Source of the DNA: an uncultured Clostridia bacterium
GTDB taxonomy: Bacteria; Bacillota; Clostridia; Christensenellales; Borkfalkiaceae
DNA length: 39,551 nucleotides
Assembly: GCA_945949395.1 (NCBI GenBank)
Contig: CAMFEK010000016.1
Coordinates: 1 to 39,551, forward strand
Reading direction: 5' to 3'
A program made the position numbers and the translations under genes. The notes under the pieces were generated by a model, which worked only from the letters and a program-made list of their open reading frames with translations, did not search any database and was not told where the DNA came from. Below, piece by piece: positions 15,933 to 25,741 of this stretch; the stretch's first letter is position 1, and each line of letters begins with the position of its first letter.

Positions 15933-16562
15933 TTATAATTTTGAGTAGCCGTAGCTGTTGACGATGGCGTCGATCTTGACCTTTCTCTTGCAGAGCGGGC
16001 AATCGGCGATGGAGCAGTTTTCGTATCCGGGCACGTCCTCGTTGTCGAAGATGCTGCGCACGGGAACGCCGTCGATATCGCTGCGCGTGGAGAAGATGGT
16101 GGCTATCCCCGCGGGCGTCGCGCCGTAGTAATTGATTCCGTCGAGCACCGAGCTCGCCGTGATGCCCGTCGCGATGGACGCGGAGAGGACGAGCACGTTT
16201 TTATTCCAGATGAGGGACTGCACGTTGTCGCGCAAAAGCATTTTATTAAAGCTGTTGAATTCCGGCGTCACGACGACGATATCCTGATCGCGATTGATGC
16301 CGGCTAGGGACAATTCCTCGGCGAGGAAAGCGCCGATCATCTTGGTGCGTTCGGTGCAGACGATCGCCTCGATGGGCGTGTCGCGGAAATCGCCGGCAAA
16401 GACTTTCGAGACTTCCTTTGCCATCTTGTGCATGGATTTCACCTGTGTGGTGTCCAAAAAGTAATTGATGTGAGAGTTGGTGGTGGCAAAGTGCCCCTGT
16501 ATCACGTTCATCACGATATTGCGGTTACGGCGAGAAACAATTTCAATCGTTCTGCTATTCAT
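15933..16562 (-). CDS. Orotate-phosphoribosyltransferase-like protein
   Basis: 209 residues, ATG 16562 after AGGGAG. Type I phosphoribosyltransferase features: the hydrophobic strand and PRPP-loop-like segment VLVLSASIATGITASS (about 124-139), upstream IEAIVCTERTKMIGAFLAEEL, and a C-terminal Cys motif C..ADCPLCKRK followed by VNSYGYSKL. In a true OPRT the loop would start with two acidic residues (VxxDDxxTG); here they are replaced by Ser-Ala-Ser, so catalysis is doubtful or altered and a regulatory role is possible. The Cys cluster (C..CxxC) might hold zinc. It shares an operon with an unknown protein. Confidence 0.75.
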   Translation of the reverse strand: MNSRTIEIVSRRNRNIVMNVIQGHFATTNSHINYFLDTTQVKSMHKMAKEVSKVFAGDFRDTPIEAIVCTERTKMIGAFLAEELSLAGINRDQDIVVVTPEFNSFNKMLLRDNVQSLIWNKNVLVLSASIATGITASSVLDGINYYGATPAGIATIFSTRSDIDGVPVRSIFDNEDVPGYENCSIADCPLCKRKVKIDAIVNSYGYSKL

Positions 16563-16594
16563 AATTTTCTCCCTGTTTCAAATTGTTTTTATCT

Positions 16595-16623
16595 ATTTTA
16601 CAATAAAAAGTCGGTTTTGTCCA
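16595..16623 (-). promoter_or_regulatory. Promoter of the phosphoribosyltransferase operon
   Basis: On the minus strand -35 TGGACA (16618-16623), 17-bp spacer, -10 TAAAAT (16595-16600). Confidence 0.6.
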
Positions 16624-16687
16624 TACCCTTTTCAAAAAAAATATTTGCAAAAAAGAAAAGATTATGAGAATTTTTTCGAAAAAACGT

Positions 16688-16716
16688 TTGAAAATAGAAA
16701 TGGGGTGGTATATAGT
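16688..16716 (+). promoter_or_regulatory. Promoter of grpE-dnaK-dnaJ
   Basis: -35 TTGAAA (16688-16693), 17-bp spacer, -10 TATAGT (16711-16716). A palindrome TTTTTTCGAAAAAA lies just upstream (16672-16685). No CIRCE (TTAGCACTC...GAGTGCTAA) is found here, so HrcA control of the usual kind is unlikely. Confidence 0.6.
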
Positions 16717-16759
16717 ATGCGTACCAAATAAACAACCATTTTGAATGAGGAGTAACGAC

Positions 16760-17323
16760 ATGGCAGAGAAAAAGGACAAGAGAGAGAAACTCGACCTTGA
16801 AAAGGACGTAAACGAGAACGTCGAGGAACAGGAAACGACCGAAGCGCAGGCACCCGTTGAAGAGGAGCTCGTGAAAAAGAGCGAACTTGATAAGGTGCAA
16901 GCCGAGTCGGACGATTATAAAAGAAGATTGTACGCGGTGACTGCCGAATACGAAAATTATCGCAAGCGCATGGCGTCCACTGCCTCGCAAAAATACGCGG
17001 AGGGCAGAAACGACGTCATCGAGAAGTTCTTCTCCATCGGCGACAACGTAGAGCGCGCCATCGCCATCACGCAGGACGAAAAGACCAGGCAGGGGCTCGA
17101 ACTCATCTTAAAGGCATACGATAAGATCATGCAGGAGGAAAACGTGACCTCCTTCGATCCCAAGGGCGAGGAGTTCGACGCGACGTGCGCAAACGCCGTC
17201 ACCGCCCTTCCCGCAGAGGGGGAGGAAAAACCTGGAACGGTGAAGATCACCTTTGCCAAGGGCTACAAGAAGGGGGATAAGATCCTCCGCTTTGCCCAGG
17301 TCGCCGTCGTAAAAGAGGACTGA
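16760..17323 (+). CDS. grpE: GrpE, nucleotide exchange factor of DnaK
   Basis: 187 residues from ATG 16760, 6 bp after GAGGAG; the ATG at 16745 precedes this site. A charged N-terminal tail and long coiled coil (about 1-80, with YEDYRKR-like YENYRKRMA) lead into the four-helix bundle and the C-terminal beta wing (PGTVKITFAKGYKKGDKILRFAQVAVVK). It releases ADP from DnaK. First gene of the operon; hrcA, which precedes it in many Firmicutes, is absent. Confidence 0.97.
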   Translation: MAEKKDKREKLDLEKDVNENVEEQETTEAQAPVEEELVKKSELDKVQAESDDYKRRLYAVTAEYENYRKRMASTASQKYAEGRNDVIEKFFSIGDNVERAIAITQDEKTRQGLELILKAYDKIMQEENVTSFDPKGEEFDATCANAVTALPAEGEEKPGTVKITFAKGYKKGDKILRFAQVAVVKED

Positions 17324-17354
17324 AAAATAACGAAAAAAATATAGAATTTCTTGT

Positions 17355-17383
17355 TTGAAAAAATAAGAATGGGTGTAAATAAT
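17355..17383 (+). promoter_or_regulatory. Possible internal promoter before dnaK
   Basis: TTGAAA (17355-17360), 17-bp spacer, AATAAT (17378-17383) in the 104-bp AT-rich gap between grpE and dnaK. Sequence match only. Confidence 0.3.
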
Positions 17384-17391
17384 AACTGTAA

Positions 17392-19227
<1,836 letters not shown>

Positions 19228-19237
19228 TTTCAGGCAT

Positions 19238-19361
19238 CCCCGCACCATGACGTACGGTGCGATAAACTGCCGATTTCGGGAAGAAAGGCGTCGGTGTTTG
19301 ATGCGGGGTTACCAAATAAAAAATACAAAGAATTACCCAATGGTCCCCCCGTTGGGTAATT
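19238..19361 (+). promoter_or_regulatory. Structured dnaK-dnaJ intergenic region
   Basis: The 150-bp spacer holds several stems. CGCACC/GGTGCG at 19241-19261. CCCCGCA (19238-19244)/TGCGGGG (near 19302-19308), an alternative to the first. AATTACCCAA (19331-19340)/TTGGGTAATT (19352-19361), a perfect 10-bp stem that ends just before the weak AGG ribosome binding site of dnaJ. It may lower or tune dnaJ expression; not shown to match a known RNA family. Confidence 0.5.
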
Positions 19362-19377
19362 GCAGGTTTTTAATATT

Positions 19378-20523
19378 ATGGCAGAGAAAAAGAATTATTA
19401 CGAAATATTGGGCGTTTCCAAAACCGCCACGGCGGACGAGATCAAGTCGGCGTACAGAAAGCTCGTAAAACAGTATCACCCCGACCTTCATCCCGACGAT
19501 CCCTCGTGCGCGGAAAAATTCAAGGAGATCAACGAGGCGAACGAAGTGCTGTCCGACGATCAAAAGCGTAAACAGTACGATTTCGAGTTGGAGCATCCCG
19601 GCATGGGCTCTCAGGGCGGCTTTGGCGGCTTTGGTTCTCAAGGGGGCTTTGGCGGCTTTGAAGATATCTTCTCCAGTTTCTTCGGCGGCGGCTTTAGCGG
19701 CGGCGCCCGTCAGGGCGGTCCCGCGCAGAGCAGCGTGGGCGAGGATATTCAACGGGATATGAATTTGAGCTTTATGGATTCCGCCAAGGGCTGCGTGAAG
19801 GAGATTTCTTATATGAGAAATTGCACCTGCCCTTCCTGCCGCGGCAACGGCAGTAAAAACGGAACGGCGTATTCCACCTGTTCCCGCTGCAGCGGCAGCG
19901 GTCAGGTACAGTACACGCAGAACACCATGTTCGGCAGAACCGTTCGCATCGGCGTGTGCCCCGACTGTAACGGCAGCGGAAAAAAGATCCTCGAAAAGTG
20001 TCCCGATTGCAAGGGCAAGGGCACGGTCAGAAAGGAAGAGAAGGTCACCCTCAACATTCCCGCGGGCGTCGACAACAACAGCTATATCCGCAAGCGCGGC
20101 TATGGCGAAGCGGGCGCAAACGGCGGTCAGGCGGGCGATCTCATCGTGGTGTTCCATATCGAACAGCACAAATTGTTCGAGCGGAAGAATCTCGATTTGT
20201 ACGTCGAACTTCCCATTTCCTTCTCGATCGCCGCGCTCGGCGGCACGGTAAAGGTTCCCTCCATCGACGATACGTTCGATTATCCCATACCCGAGGGCAC
20301 GCAGAACGGCGCGGTCTTTACCGTGCGCGGCAAGGGTCTGCACACGAGAAACGGCACGGGCAACCTGTACATCAAGGTTTTGGTAGAAGTCCCCAACCAC
20401 CTCAACAAGGATCAACGGCAGAAAATTGCCGAGGCGCTTAACGCCGTCGATTTGAGACAATGCGATAAAATGAGAAAATATGCCGATAACGTCGAAAAAC
20501 TTTACGGTGTAAAACCTTATTAA
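19378..20523 (+). CDS. dnaJ: Chaperone DnaJ (Hsp40)
   Basis: 381 residues. ATG 19378 gives the standard MAEKKNYYEILGVSKTA start. The J domain has YHPDLHPDD (HPD motif). A Gly/Phe stretch follows (GGFGGFGSQGGFGGF). The zinc domain has four CxxCxGxG repeats: CPSCRGNG, CSRCSGSG, CPDCNGSG and CPDCKGKG. The C-terminal client-binding domain is complete. It delivers clients to DnaK and stimulates its ATPase. Last gene of the operon, closed by a terminator. Confidence 0.98.
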   Translation: MAEKKNYYEILGVSKTATADEIKSAYRKLVKQYHPDLHPDDPSCAEKFKEINEANEVLSDDQKRKQYDFELEHPGMGSQGGFGGFGSQGGFGGFEDIFSSFFGGGFSGGARQGGPAQSSVGEDIQRDMNLSFMDSAKGCVKEISYMRNCTCPSCRGNGSKNGTAYSTCSRCSGSGQVQYTQNTMFGRTVRIGVCPDCNGSGKKILEKCPDCKGKGTVRKEEKVTLNIPAGVDNNSYIRKRGYGEAGANGGQAGDLIVVFHIEQHKLFERKNLDLYVELPISFSIAALGGTVKVPSIDDTFDYPIPEGTQNGAVFTVRGKGLHTRNGTGNLYIKVLVEVPNHLNKDQRQKIAEALNAVDLRQCDKMRKYADNVEKLYGVKPY

Positions 20524-20557
20524 AAAATCCCTTCCGTTAAAGAGCGGAAGGATTTTT
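20524..20557 (+). terminator. Terminator of the grpE-dnaK-dnaJ operon
   Basis: AAAAATCCCTTCCG pairs with CGGAAGGATTTTT with one bulged base around TTAAAGAG, then T's. Confidence 0.85.
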
Positions 20558-20580
20558 TGCCTTCTTTTTCAAGATTAGGA

Positions 20581-20609
20581 TTGACAAACGGGGAAAAGGG
20601 GAGTAAACT
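20581..20609 (+). promoter_or_regulatory. Sigma-A promoter of plsC
   Basis: -35 TTGACA (20581-20586), 17-bp spacer, -10 TAAACT (20604-20609). Confidence 0.7.
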
Positions 20610-20630
20610 GAAAGGCAAGGAGATTTTACC

Positions 20631-21470
20631 GTGTTTACATTTTTAATTTTTTTCTTTACGATCATCGCTACGGCGCTTCTTTCCGTATTTTCGGGGCTCA
20701 TCGCCCATTGGTACGATTTTTACTGGGTAATCCTTTTCTTCATCGGCGGATTTTTCGCCTTTACCCTTCTTTCCATCGTCTTTCTGTTCGTCACGTCTCT
20801 CTTTTTCAAAAAGTCCGACGAAGTGCCGAATGAAAAGTATAATAAATTTGCAAGATTTATCCTGGAAGAGTATCTCAAATTCATGTGTTTCTTCTGCCGC
20901 ATCAAGCTCGTCGTTTCGGGCAGGGAACTGCTGCCCGAAGGGAGATTTCTCCTCGTCAGCAATCATCTCTCCAACTTCGACCCCATCGCCACCAACGCGG
21001 CGCTCGGCAGAAAAAAGGAGATCGCATGGGTGGCAAAGCAGTCGCTCATTCGCGTGCCCATCGCGGGCGCGTTCATGTATCAGAGCAACTTCTTGCCCAT
21101 GAACCGCAGCGACGTGCGCCAGAGCCTGAAAGTCATCAATAAGGCTGCCGAATATATCAAACAGGACGTCTGCTCCGTGGGAATTTATCCCGAGGGGACG
21201 AGAAACACCACGAAAGAGACGCTGCTGCCCTTTAAGCCGGGCGCGTTGAAAATCGCGCAGAAGGCGGGCTGTCCGCTCGTCGTGATGACGGTCGTCAACA
21301 CGGAGCTGGTGCGCAAGCGTTTCCCCTTCCTGAGAACGCGGGTGTATATCGATTTGTTGAAGGTATATTCCGCGAAAGAGGTGGAAGAGAAAAACACCAA
21401 CGAGCTGACGGCGGAAATCGAACAGAGCATGCGGGAGAATATCCATATCGCAAGAGAGCGCCGCGTATAA
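20631..21470 (+). CDS. plsC: 1-acyl-sn-glycerol-3-phosphate acyltransferase
   Basis: 279 residues from GTG 20631, with AAGGAG 8 bp upstream. Two N-terminal membrane segments (about 1-22 and 27-60) precede the acyltransferase domain. NHLSNFD (NHx4D) is the catalytic motif and YPEGTRN is the phosphate-binding motif, both intact. It makes phosphatidic acid from lysophosphatidic acid at the membrane, using acyl-ACP or acyl-CoA. A single gene with its own promoter; contrast the altered paralogue at 12236. Confidence 0.9.
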   Translation: MFTFLIFFFTIIATALLSVFSGLIAHWYDFYWVILFFIGGFFAFTLLSIVFLFVTSLFFKKSDEVPNEKYNKFARFILEEYLKFMCFFCRIKLVVSGRELLPEGRFLLVSNHLSNFDPIATNAALGRKKEIAWVAKQSLIRVPIAGAFMYQSNFLPMNRSDVRQSLKVINKAAEYIKQDVCSVGIYPEGTRNTTKETLLPFKPGALKIAQKAGCPLVVMTVVNTELVRKRFPFLRTRVYIDLLKVYSAKEVEEKNTNELTAEIEQSMRENIHIARERRV

Positions 21471-21487
21471 AATCGCAATGCTGCCGC

Positions 21488-21520
21488 AAAAAACGACTTG
21501 TTGGGAACAACAAGCCGTTT
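21488..21520. terminator. Bidirectional terminator between plsC and pepV
   Basis: AAACGACTTGTTG, GGAA loop, CAACAAGCCGTTT with one mismatch, and an A-run before it. Confidence 0.8.
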
Positions 21521-21524
21521 CGCT

Positions 21525-22814
21525 TTATTCGCTGATTTTTTTGATTGCCCGATAGTAAAGATCGTTCAAAAAGGCGATATGCTTTAAGGAGATAAATTCG
21601 TTTGCCTGATGAATGGGGCTCTCCTCCCAGTCTACTTCGGGTCCGAATCCGCATCCGCATTTCAACGCTCTCGCGTAGGTGCCGCCGCCGATGGCGATGG
21701 GCTGTTCCCTTCTTCCCGTCGATTCGTTCCATACGGAGAGGAGACGCTGTATCGTTTCGCCTTCGGGATCGTTGAAGAGGGGATCTTGGCAATGCAAGCT
21801 CTCGTAGGAAACGCCGAAAGCGTCGAAAGCGGTAAAAATCTCTTCGATCTTGTGCGTGGCGGGATAACGGAAGTCGATAATCACCTGTAAGGCGCCGTCT
21901 TCAAAGAGGGCGACGTCGGGAGACATGGTGAGGCGCCCCGTGATATCCTCCATATCTTTCAAATGCGCGCAATCGTCAAAGAGGAACGCCACGACGGGGG
22001 CAAACTGTTCGTCGATGGCGGCAAACGCGCGCAGAGCCGCCTCTAACGCGTTGGCGCCGAGCATGGGCAGAGAGCCGTGCGCGGATTTTCCCTTTGCGGT
22101 AAGGGTGTTGCCTTCCACGCAAATGCAGGTGCCTTCCACGCGGGATACGGCGTCTTTCAATGCCGCCGCGGCTTTGTCCGTCAAGATCGCGGTGAGGCTG
22201 TCGCATACCATGTTGGCGGCGGAACCTGCCGTCAGCGCCGTAAAGGGGGCGTCTTTTAAGGGGAAGGACGCTTTGACGTGGGCGATACCCTTCTCCGCAT
22301 AGATGACGGGGAAGTTTGCGTCGGGCGTAAAGCCTTCTTCGGGCATGGTCGCAACTTTTTGGTAATGCTCGATGCAAGCCCAACCGGACTCCTCGTTGCA
22401 ACCGAGAATGAGTTTTATTTTTCGTTTGGGCGTAAAGCCTTCGTCTTTTAACGCTTTCAAGCAATACAAAATACATACGGCGGGACCCTTGTCGTCCATC
22501 GTGCCGCGCCCCCAGATCTTGCCGTCCGATATTTCTCCGCCGAAGGGATCGTGCGCCCAACCCGCGCCCGCGGGAACTACGTCGAGGTGCGCGAGAATGG
22601 CAAAGTCTTTCCCTTCGCCGAATACGACTTCGCCGATATAATTATCGTAGTTATGCGTTTCAAATCCCATATCCCGAGCGATCGCCAAAAAGCGCTCCAA
22701 ACACGCGGCGGTCTCTTTGCCGAAGGGCGCGCCCTCTTCGGCAGGTTTTAAGGAAGAATCGAACCGTATCATTTCCCGAATGGTCTTTACGGTCTCGTCA
22801 AAATATTTTTGCAT
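21525..22814 (-). CDS. pepV: Dipeptidase PepV (M20 metallopeptidase)
   Basis: 429 residues. Two-zinc site residues are seen in AHLDVVPAG, GRGTMDDKGP, GCNEESGW (catalytic Glu then ligand), PDANFPVIYAEKG and the C-terminal HQANEF. The mid-domain has GKSAHGSLP. PepV enzymes cleave dipeptides in the cytoplasm and complete peptide use. ATG 22814 follows GGGAGAG. Single-gene unit. Confidence 0.93.
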   Translation of the reverse strand: MQKYFDETVKTIREMIRFDSSLKPAEEGAPFGKETAACLERFLAIARDMGFETHNYDNYIGEVVFGEGKDFAILAHLDVVPAGAGWAHDPFGGEISDGKIWGRGTMDDKGPAVCILYCLKALKDEGFTPKRKIKLILGCNEESGWACIEHYQKVATMPEEGFTPDANFPVIYAEKGIAHVKASFPLKDAPFTALTAGSAANMVCDSLTAILTDKAAAALKDAVSRVEGTCICVEGNTLTAKGKSAHGSLPMLGANALEAALRAFAAIDEQFAPVVAFLFDDCAHLKDMEDITGRLTMSPDVALFEDGALQVIIDFRYPATHKIEEIFTAFDAFGVSYESLHCQDPLFNDPEGETIQRLLSVWNESTGRREQPIAIGGGTYARALKCGCGFGPEVDWEESPIHQANEFISLKHIAFLNDLYYRAIKKISE

Positions 22815-22852
22815 AAAAAACTCTCCCGTTTTGAAAAATAATGTCTGAAAAC

Positions 22853-22881
22853 ATTATACACTTTTTTTGAAATATGGTAAA
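22853..22881 (-). promoter_or_regulatory. Promoter of pepV
   Basis: On the minus strand -10 TATAAT (22853-22858), 17-bp spacer, weak -35 TTTACC (22876-22881). The divergent radC promoter must lie in the same about 100 bp, but I could not place it. Confidence 0.5.
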
Positions 22882-22919
22882 ATAAAAATACGCAGTATTT
22901 TATGATTTCGGAGAAAATT

Positions 22920-23627
22920 ATGTTACACGAAGGCCATAGGGGAAGAATGATCGAAAAATTGAAAAAGAACGAGTCTTTCCCGGAACACGAACTTCTCGAA
23001 ATTTTGCTCTTCAACGCGATTCCCCGCAAGAACACCAACGAGATCGCGCACCGCTTGCTCGTCAAATTCCGTTCGATACGCAACGTGTTTTTGGCGTCCA
23101 TCGAGGATATCGCGAGCGTCGAGGGCATGGGGGAGAGCTCCGCGGCGTACCTCAAAGTGATCGGTATGTTCTATGAAAAATATAAACCGAAAAAGCAAGC
23201 GCCGGAAGTGTTCGATCGGGACGGCAAGTTTCGCGATTTTTTGATTGAACGCTATCGCGACGCCAATTGCGAGGTGGTCGATATCTTCTTTTTGGATAAG
23301 CGTTGCGGAGTTTTGAGCGTGAAGAGCTTTTCCAGTTTCTCCGCCGATCACGTGGAGATCGATTCCAAAACTTTCGCCAAGGCTGTCGCCGAATCTTCCG
23401 CCGCGTCCGTCGTCATCGTGCACAATCACCCCGGTTGCTCGTGTATGCCTTCCTATGAGGACGAATTGTTCACCAAGAAATGTATGCTCCTTTGCAGCAT
23501 GACGAACGTCGAACTGATCGACCATTGCATCGTCGGGGAAAACGGCATGTACAGCTACTACAATTCGGGTATGCTTTATCAGCTCAAAAAACGTTTTTCT
23601 ATCGGGAGTATTCTCAATGACTTTTAA
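22920..23627 (+). CDS. radC: RadC-family (JAB/MPN) protein
   Basis: 235 residues from ATG 22920, 5 bp after CGGAGA; the in-frame ATG at 22902 precedes this site. The N-terminal helix-hairpin-helix region (EHELLEILLFNAIPRKN, VEGMGESSAAYLK) and the C-terminal JAMM domain are present. Metal motif HNHPGCSCMPSYED (His168, His170, Ser178, Asp181) is intact, though the usual HNHPSG is HNHPGC. The role of RadC is unclear despite the name. It overlaps the next gene, a sensor kinase, by 11 bp, so the three genes form one operon. Confidence 0.9.
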   Translation: MLHEGHRGRMIEKLKKNESFPEHELLEILLFNAIPRKNTNEIAHRLLVKFRSIRNVFLASIEDIASVEGMGESSAAYLKVIGMFYEKYKPKKQAPEVFDRDGKFRDFLIERYRDANCEVVDIFFLDKRCGVLSVKSFSSFSADHVEIDSKTFAKAVAESSAASVVIVHNHPGCSCMPSYEDELFTKKCMLLCSMTNVELIDHCIVGENGMYSYYNSGMLYQLKKRFSIGSILNDF

Positions 23628-24870
23628 CATTTTCAAAAAATTTGAAAAGCTGCGCAGGGAATACGATAAGGAGAAATTCTATGAGAAATTCGTGCGGTAT
23701 GCGAGAATCATCCTGTTCGCCATTCTCATCTTCGTCGAAATTTTAATTCTCTTCGGCGGGAAATACGAAAATCTCTTTTGGGGGGTCGTCGCAATCGAGC
23801 TGTTGATCACGGGGATCTTCGCCATCAAGACGTGGGCGGTGAAAAAATACAGCCGAAAGATCGTCTGCTACGTCGCCGATACGCTGTTATTGCTCTCGCT
23901 GACGGCAATTTCAGGCAGCGAGTATCTGCTCACCCTATACACCGTCATTTTAACGGAGTTTTATCTGAGCGAGGACAACTTCGTTTCCGGTTGTATCATG
24001 TTTGCCTGCTCGCTTTTCTTTTACTGCGTGGCGTACGCCCTGTCCGCGTATTTTTCCACCTTGCGCGCCCTCACCGTCGGCGTCATCATTTCGCAATGCT
24101 TTAACAGTCTCGTCTTTTTGTCCCTGCATTTCTTTATCGAGAATATCGCGATCATGCTCTATCGCCACAGCGTGGAGACGGAAAAGAAGAACAAGGAGCT
24201 GGACGAAACGAATAAAAAACTGCAAACGGCGTACGAGGATCTCAAGGAGGTCGCCCTCTTGCAGGAACGCCAGCGCATCGCCAAGGATATCCACGACACC
24301 GCGGGGCACTCCATCACCATCTGCATCATGCAGACGGAGGCGGCGAAGATGTTGATGGATTCCGATCCCGCCGCGGCGAAAAAGAATCTCGTCGCCGCGA
24401 ATATTCAGGCAAAACACGCGTTGGACGAGCTGCGCGAGAGCGTGCACTTGCTTTCGGGCAGAAACGAGCAAGTCTCCTTGCGTGATTCTCTTTTGAACAT
24501 CATCACAGACTCCACGGCGGGCACGGGCATCAAGATACGGAGCGCCATCGAGGATATCGCTTTGGAGGGCGACGCGCGCCGCCTGGTGGAAAATACGCTC
24601 AAGGAAGGAATCTCCAACGGTTTGCGCCACGGAAAAGCGACGGCTTTCTATTTTGAATTTTCAAAAAAGGGAGAAAAAATTTACTTTTTGCTCTCGGATA
24701 ACGGCATCGGCGCGGATTTGGAAGGCTTAACGCTCGGTTTGGGGCTGTACGGACTCAAAAAGCGCGTCGAGGAACAAGGCGGGGAAGTATTCTTCCGCAC
24801 CGAGATAGACGAAGGCTTTGAAATACACATGACTTTACCTTTTTTCAAGGAGGAAATCAAAAATGATTAA
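23617..24870 (+). CDS. NarL-type sensor histidine kinase (HisKA_3)
   Basis: 417 residues; ATG 23617 follows GGGAGT inside the end of radC. Six membrane segments occupy about 28-180 with no large outer domain, so the signal is probably sensed in the membrane. A coiled-coil linker (about 184-215) leads to ERQRIAKDIHDTAGHS with phospho-acceptor His226. The ATPase domain shows a weak N box (NTLKEGISNGLRHGKA) and DNGIGADLEGLTLGLGLYGLKKR. It pairs with the response regulator that overlaps its end by 8 bp. Confidence 0.93.
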   Translation: MTFNIFKKFEKLRREYDKEKFYEKFVRYARIILFAILIFVEILILFGGKYENLFWGVVAIELLITGIFAIKTWAVKKYSRKIVCYVADTLLLLSLTAISGSEYLLTLYTVILTEFYLSEDNFVSGCIMFACSLFFYCVAYALSAYFSTLRALTVGVIISQCFNSLVFLSLHFFIENIAIMLYRHSVETEKKNKELDETNKKLQTAYEDLKEVALLQERQRIAKDIHDTAGHSITICIMQTEAAKMLMDSDPAAAKKNLVAANIQAKHALDELRESVHLLSGRNEQVSLRDSLLNIITDSTAGTGIKIRSAIEDIALEGDARRLVENTLKEGISNGLRHGKATAFYFEFSKKGEKIYFLLSDNGIGADLEGLTLGLGLYGLKKRVEEQGGEVFFRTEIDEGFEIHMTLPFFKEEIKND

Positions 24871-25504
24871 CGTGATGCTCGTCGACGATCAGTCGATTTT
24901 GGCGGAAGGCTTAAAGAGCGTGCTCGGCACTTGCCCCGAGATCTCCGTGATCGCGGTCGCTTGCGACGGAGAGGACGCCTTAAAGAAGATGGCGGAAAAG
25001 ACTGCCGACGTCGTATTGATGGACGTTCGTATGCCGAACATGAACGGCGTGGTCGCCACGAGGGAAATCAAGAATCGGTATCCCGACACGAAGGTCGTCA
25101 TTTTGACCACCTTTGACGACAGCGACTATATTTTGAGCGCTATCAACAACGGTGCGAGCGGGTATCTATTAAAAGATATCGACGGGGAGGCTTTAATCGA
25201 GGCGGTGAAAAACGCTTACGCGGGGGATACCATCTTGCCTGCAAAAATCGCAAGGCGAATCACCGACGCCGCCAAGTTGGTTTCGGATAATCGCGAAATT
25301 CTGCTCCGTCGGGCGTTCTCTTTTTCCGATCGGGAAGTGGAGATCGCGCTCATGCTGTACGACGGGTTCACGAACCGTCAGATCGCGAGCGCGCTCAAGC
25401 TGACGGAGGGGACCGCTCGCAACTATATTTCCGGCATATACGAAAAAATGGATTGCGATAATCGCGCGGGCGCCGTCATGGCAATGAAAAAGGTGCTCTC
25501 TTAA
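24863..25504 (+). CDS. NarL/LuxR-type response regulator
   Basis: 213 residues, start overlapped with the kinase, AAGGAGG upstream. Receiver domain with VDDQ (Asp8, Asp9), phospho-acceptor Asp54 in VLMDVRMPNMNG and Lys in YLLKD. The LuxR HTH is at about 148-210: FSFSDREVEIALMLYDGFTNRQIASALKLTEGTARNYISGIYEKM. Targets are not visible in the window. The operon ends here with a terminator. Confidence 0.95.
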   Translation: MINVMLVDDQSILAEGLKSVLGTCPEISVIAVACDGEDALKKMAEKTADVVLMDVRMPNMNGVVATREIKNRYPDTKVVILTTFDDSDYILSAINNGASGYLLKDIDGEALIEAVKNAYAGDTILPAKIARRITDAAKLVSDNREILLRRAFSFSDREVEIALMLYDGFTNRQIASALKLTEGTARNYISGIYEKMDCDNRAGAVMAMKKVLS

Positions 25505-25519
25505 ATGTTTGAAAGGATA

Positions 25520-25554
25520 AAATGAGTTCGACGAAGGGTCGAACTCATTTTTTT
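25520..25554 (+). terminator. Terminator of the radC-kinase-regulator operon
   Basis: AAATGAGTTCGAC (25520-25532), GAAGG loop, GTCGAACTCATTT (25538-25550), T-run. Confidence 0.9.
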
Positions 25555-25594
25555 GTCGTGATTTGGAAAGCAAACGGAGCCAAGGGGAATTTTT

Positions 25595-25617
25595 GAGGCG
25601 CTCCGCCTCTCTTTTTT
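25595..25617 (+). terminator. Second terminator-like hairpin
   Basis: GAGGCG (25595-25600), CTC, CGCCTC (25604-25609), then TCTTTTTT. It lies between the regulator and the lipoprotein-GH3 operon and insulates the latter. Confidence 0.65.
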
Positions 25618-25625
25618 CGTTTTGC

Positions 25626-25656
25626 ACAGAATTCGCATGGGAATATACATTTAACG
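25626..25656 (+). promoter_or_regulatory. Candidate LytTR boxes upstream of the first lipoprotein-GH3 operon
   Basis: ACAGAATTCG (25626-25635) and ACATTTAACG (25647-25656), 21 bp start to start. The second box starts 43 bp before the -10 hexamer, the same distance as in the second operon. The match to the clear ACAGTTCTCG boxes at 31312/31333 is partial, so this rests on position as well as sequence. Confidence 0.5.
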
Positions 25657-25668
25657 GAAAAAATATGG

Positions 25669-25695
25669 AAAGAGAAAACTCTTTTTCATTATAAT
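25669..25695 (+). promoter_or_regulatory. Promoter and inverted repeat of the first lipoprotein-GH3 operon
   Basis: -10 TATAAT at 25690-25695, with no fair -35 (GGAAAG at the right place), as expected for an activated promoter. A perfect inverted repeat AAAGAG-AAAA-CTCTTT (25669-25684) overlaps the -35/spacer and could be a further operator. The leader is about 40 nt. Confidence 0.5.
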
Positions 25696-25741
25696 AAAAA
25701 CCGTAAAATGCCGAAAGGCAACTAACTTTATGGAGGATTGT

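Noticed and set aside
15930..16002. Longer ATG start at 16002 for the unknown gene after the phosphoribosyltransferase
   Set aside because: It would overlap the phosphoribosyltransferase by 70 bp and give a charged, non-conserved start; the GTG at 15930 fits a coupled pair better.
16624..16759. CIRCE or CtsR operator before grpE
   Set aside because: Neither the CIRCE inverted repeat nor GGTCAAA-type CtsR repeats are present.
19247..19468. 73-residue ORF in the dnaK-dnaJ spacer
   Set aside because: It runs out of frame into dnaJ, has no ribosome binding site and lies in structured RNA.
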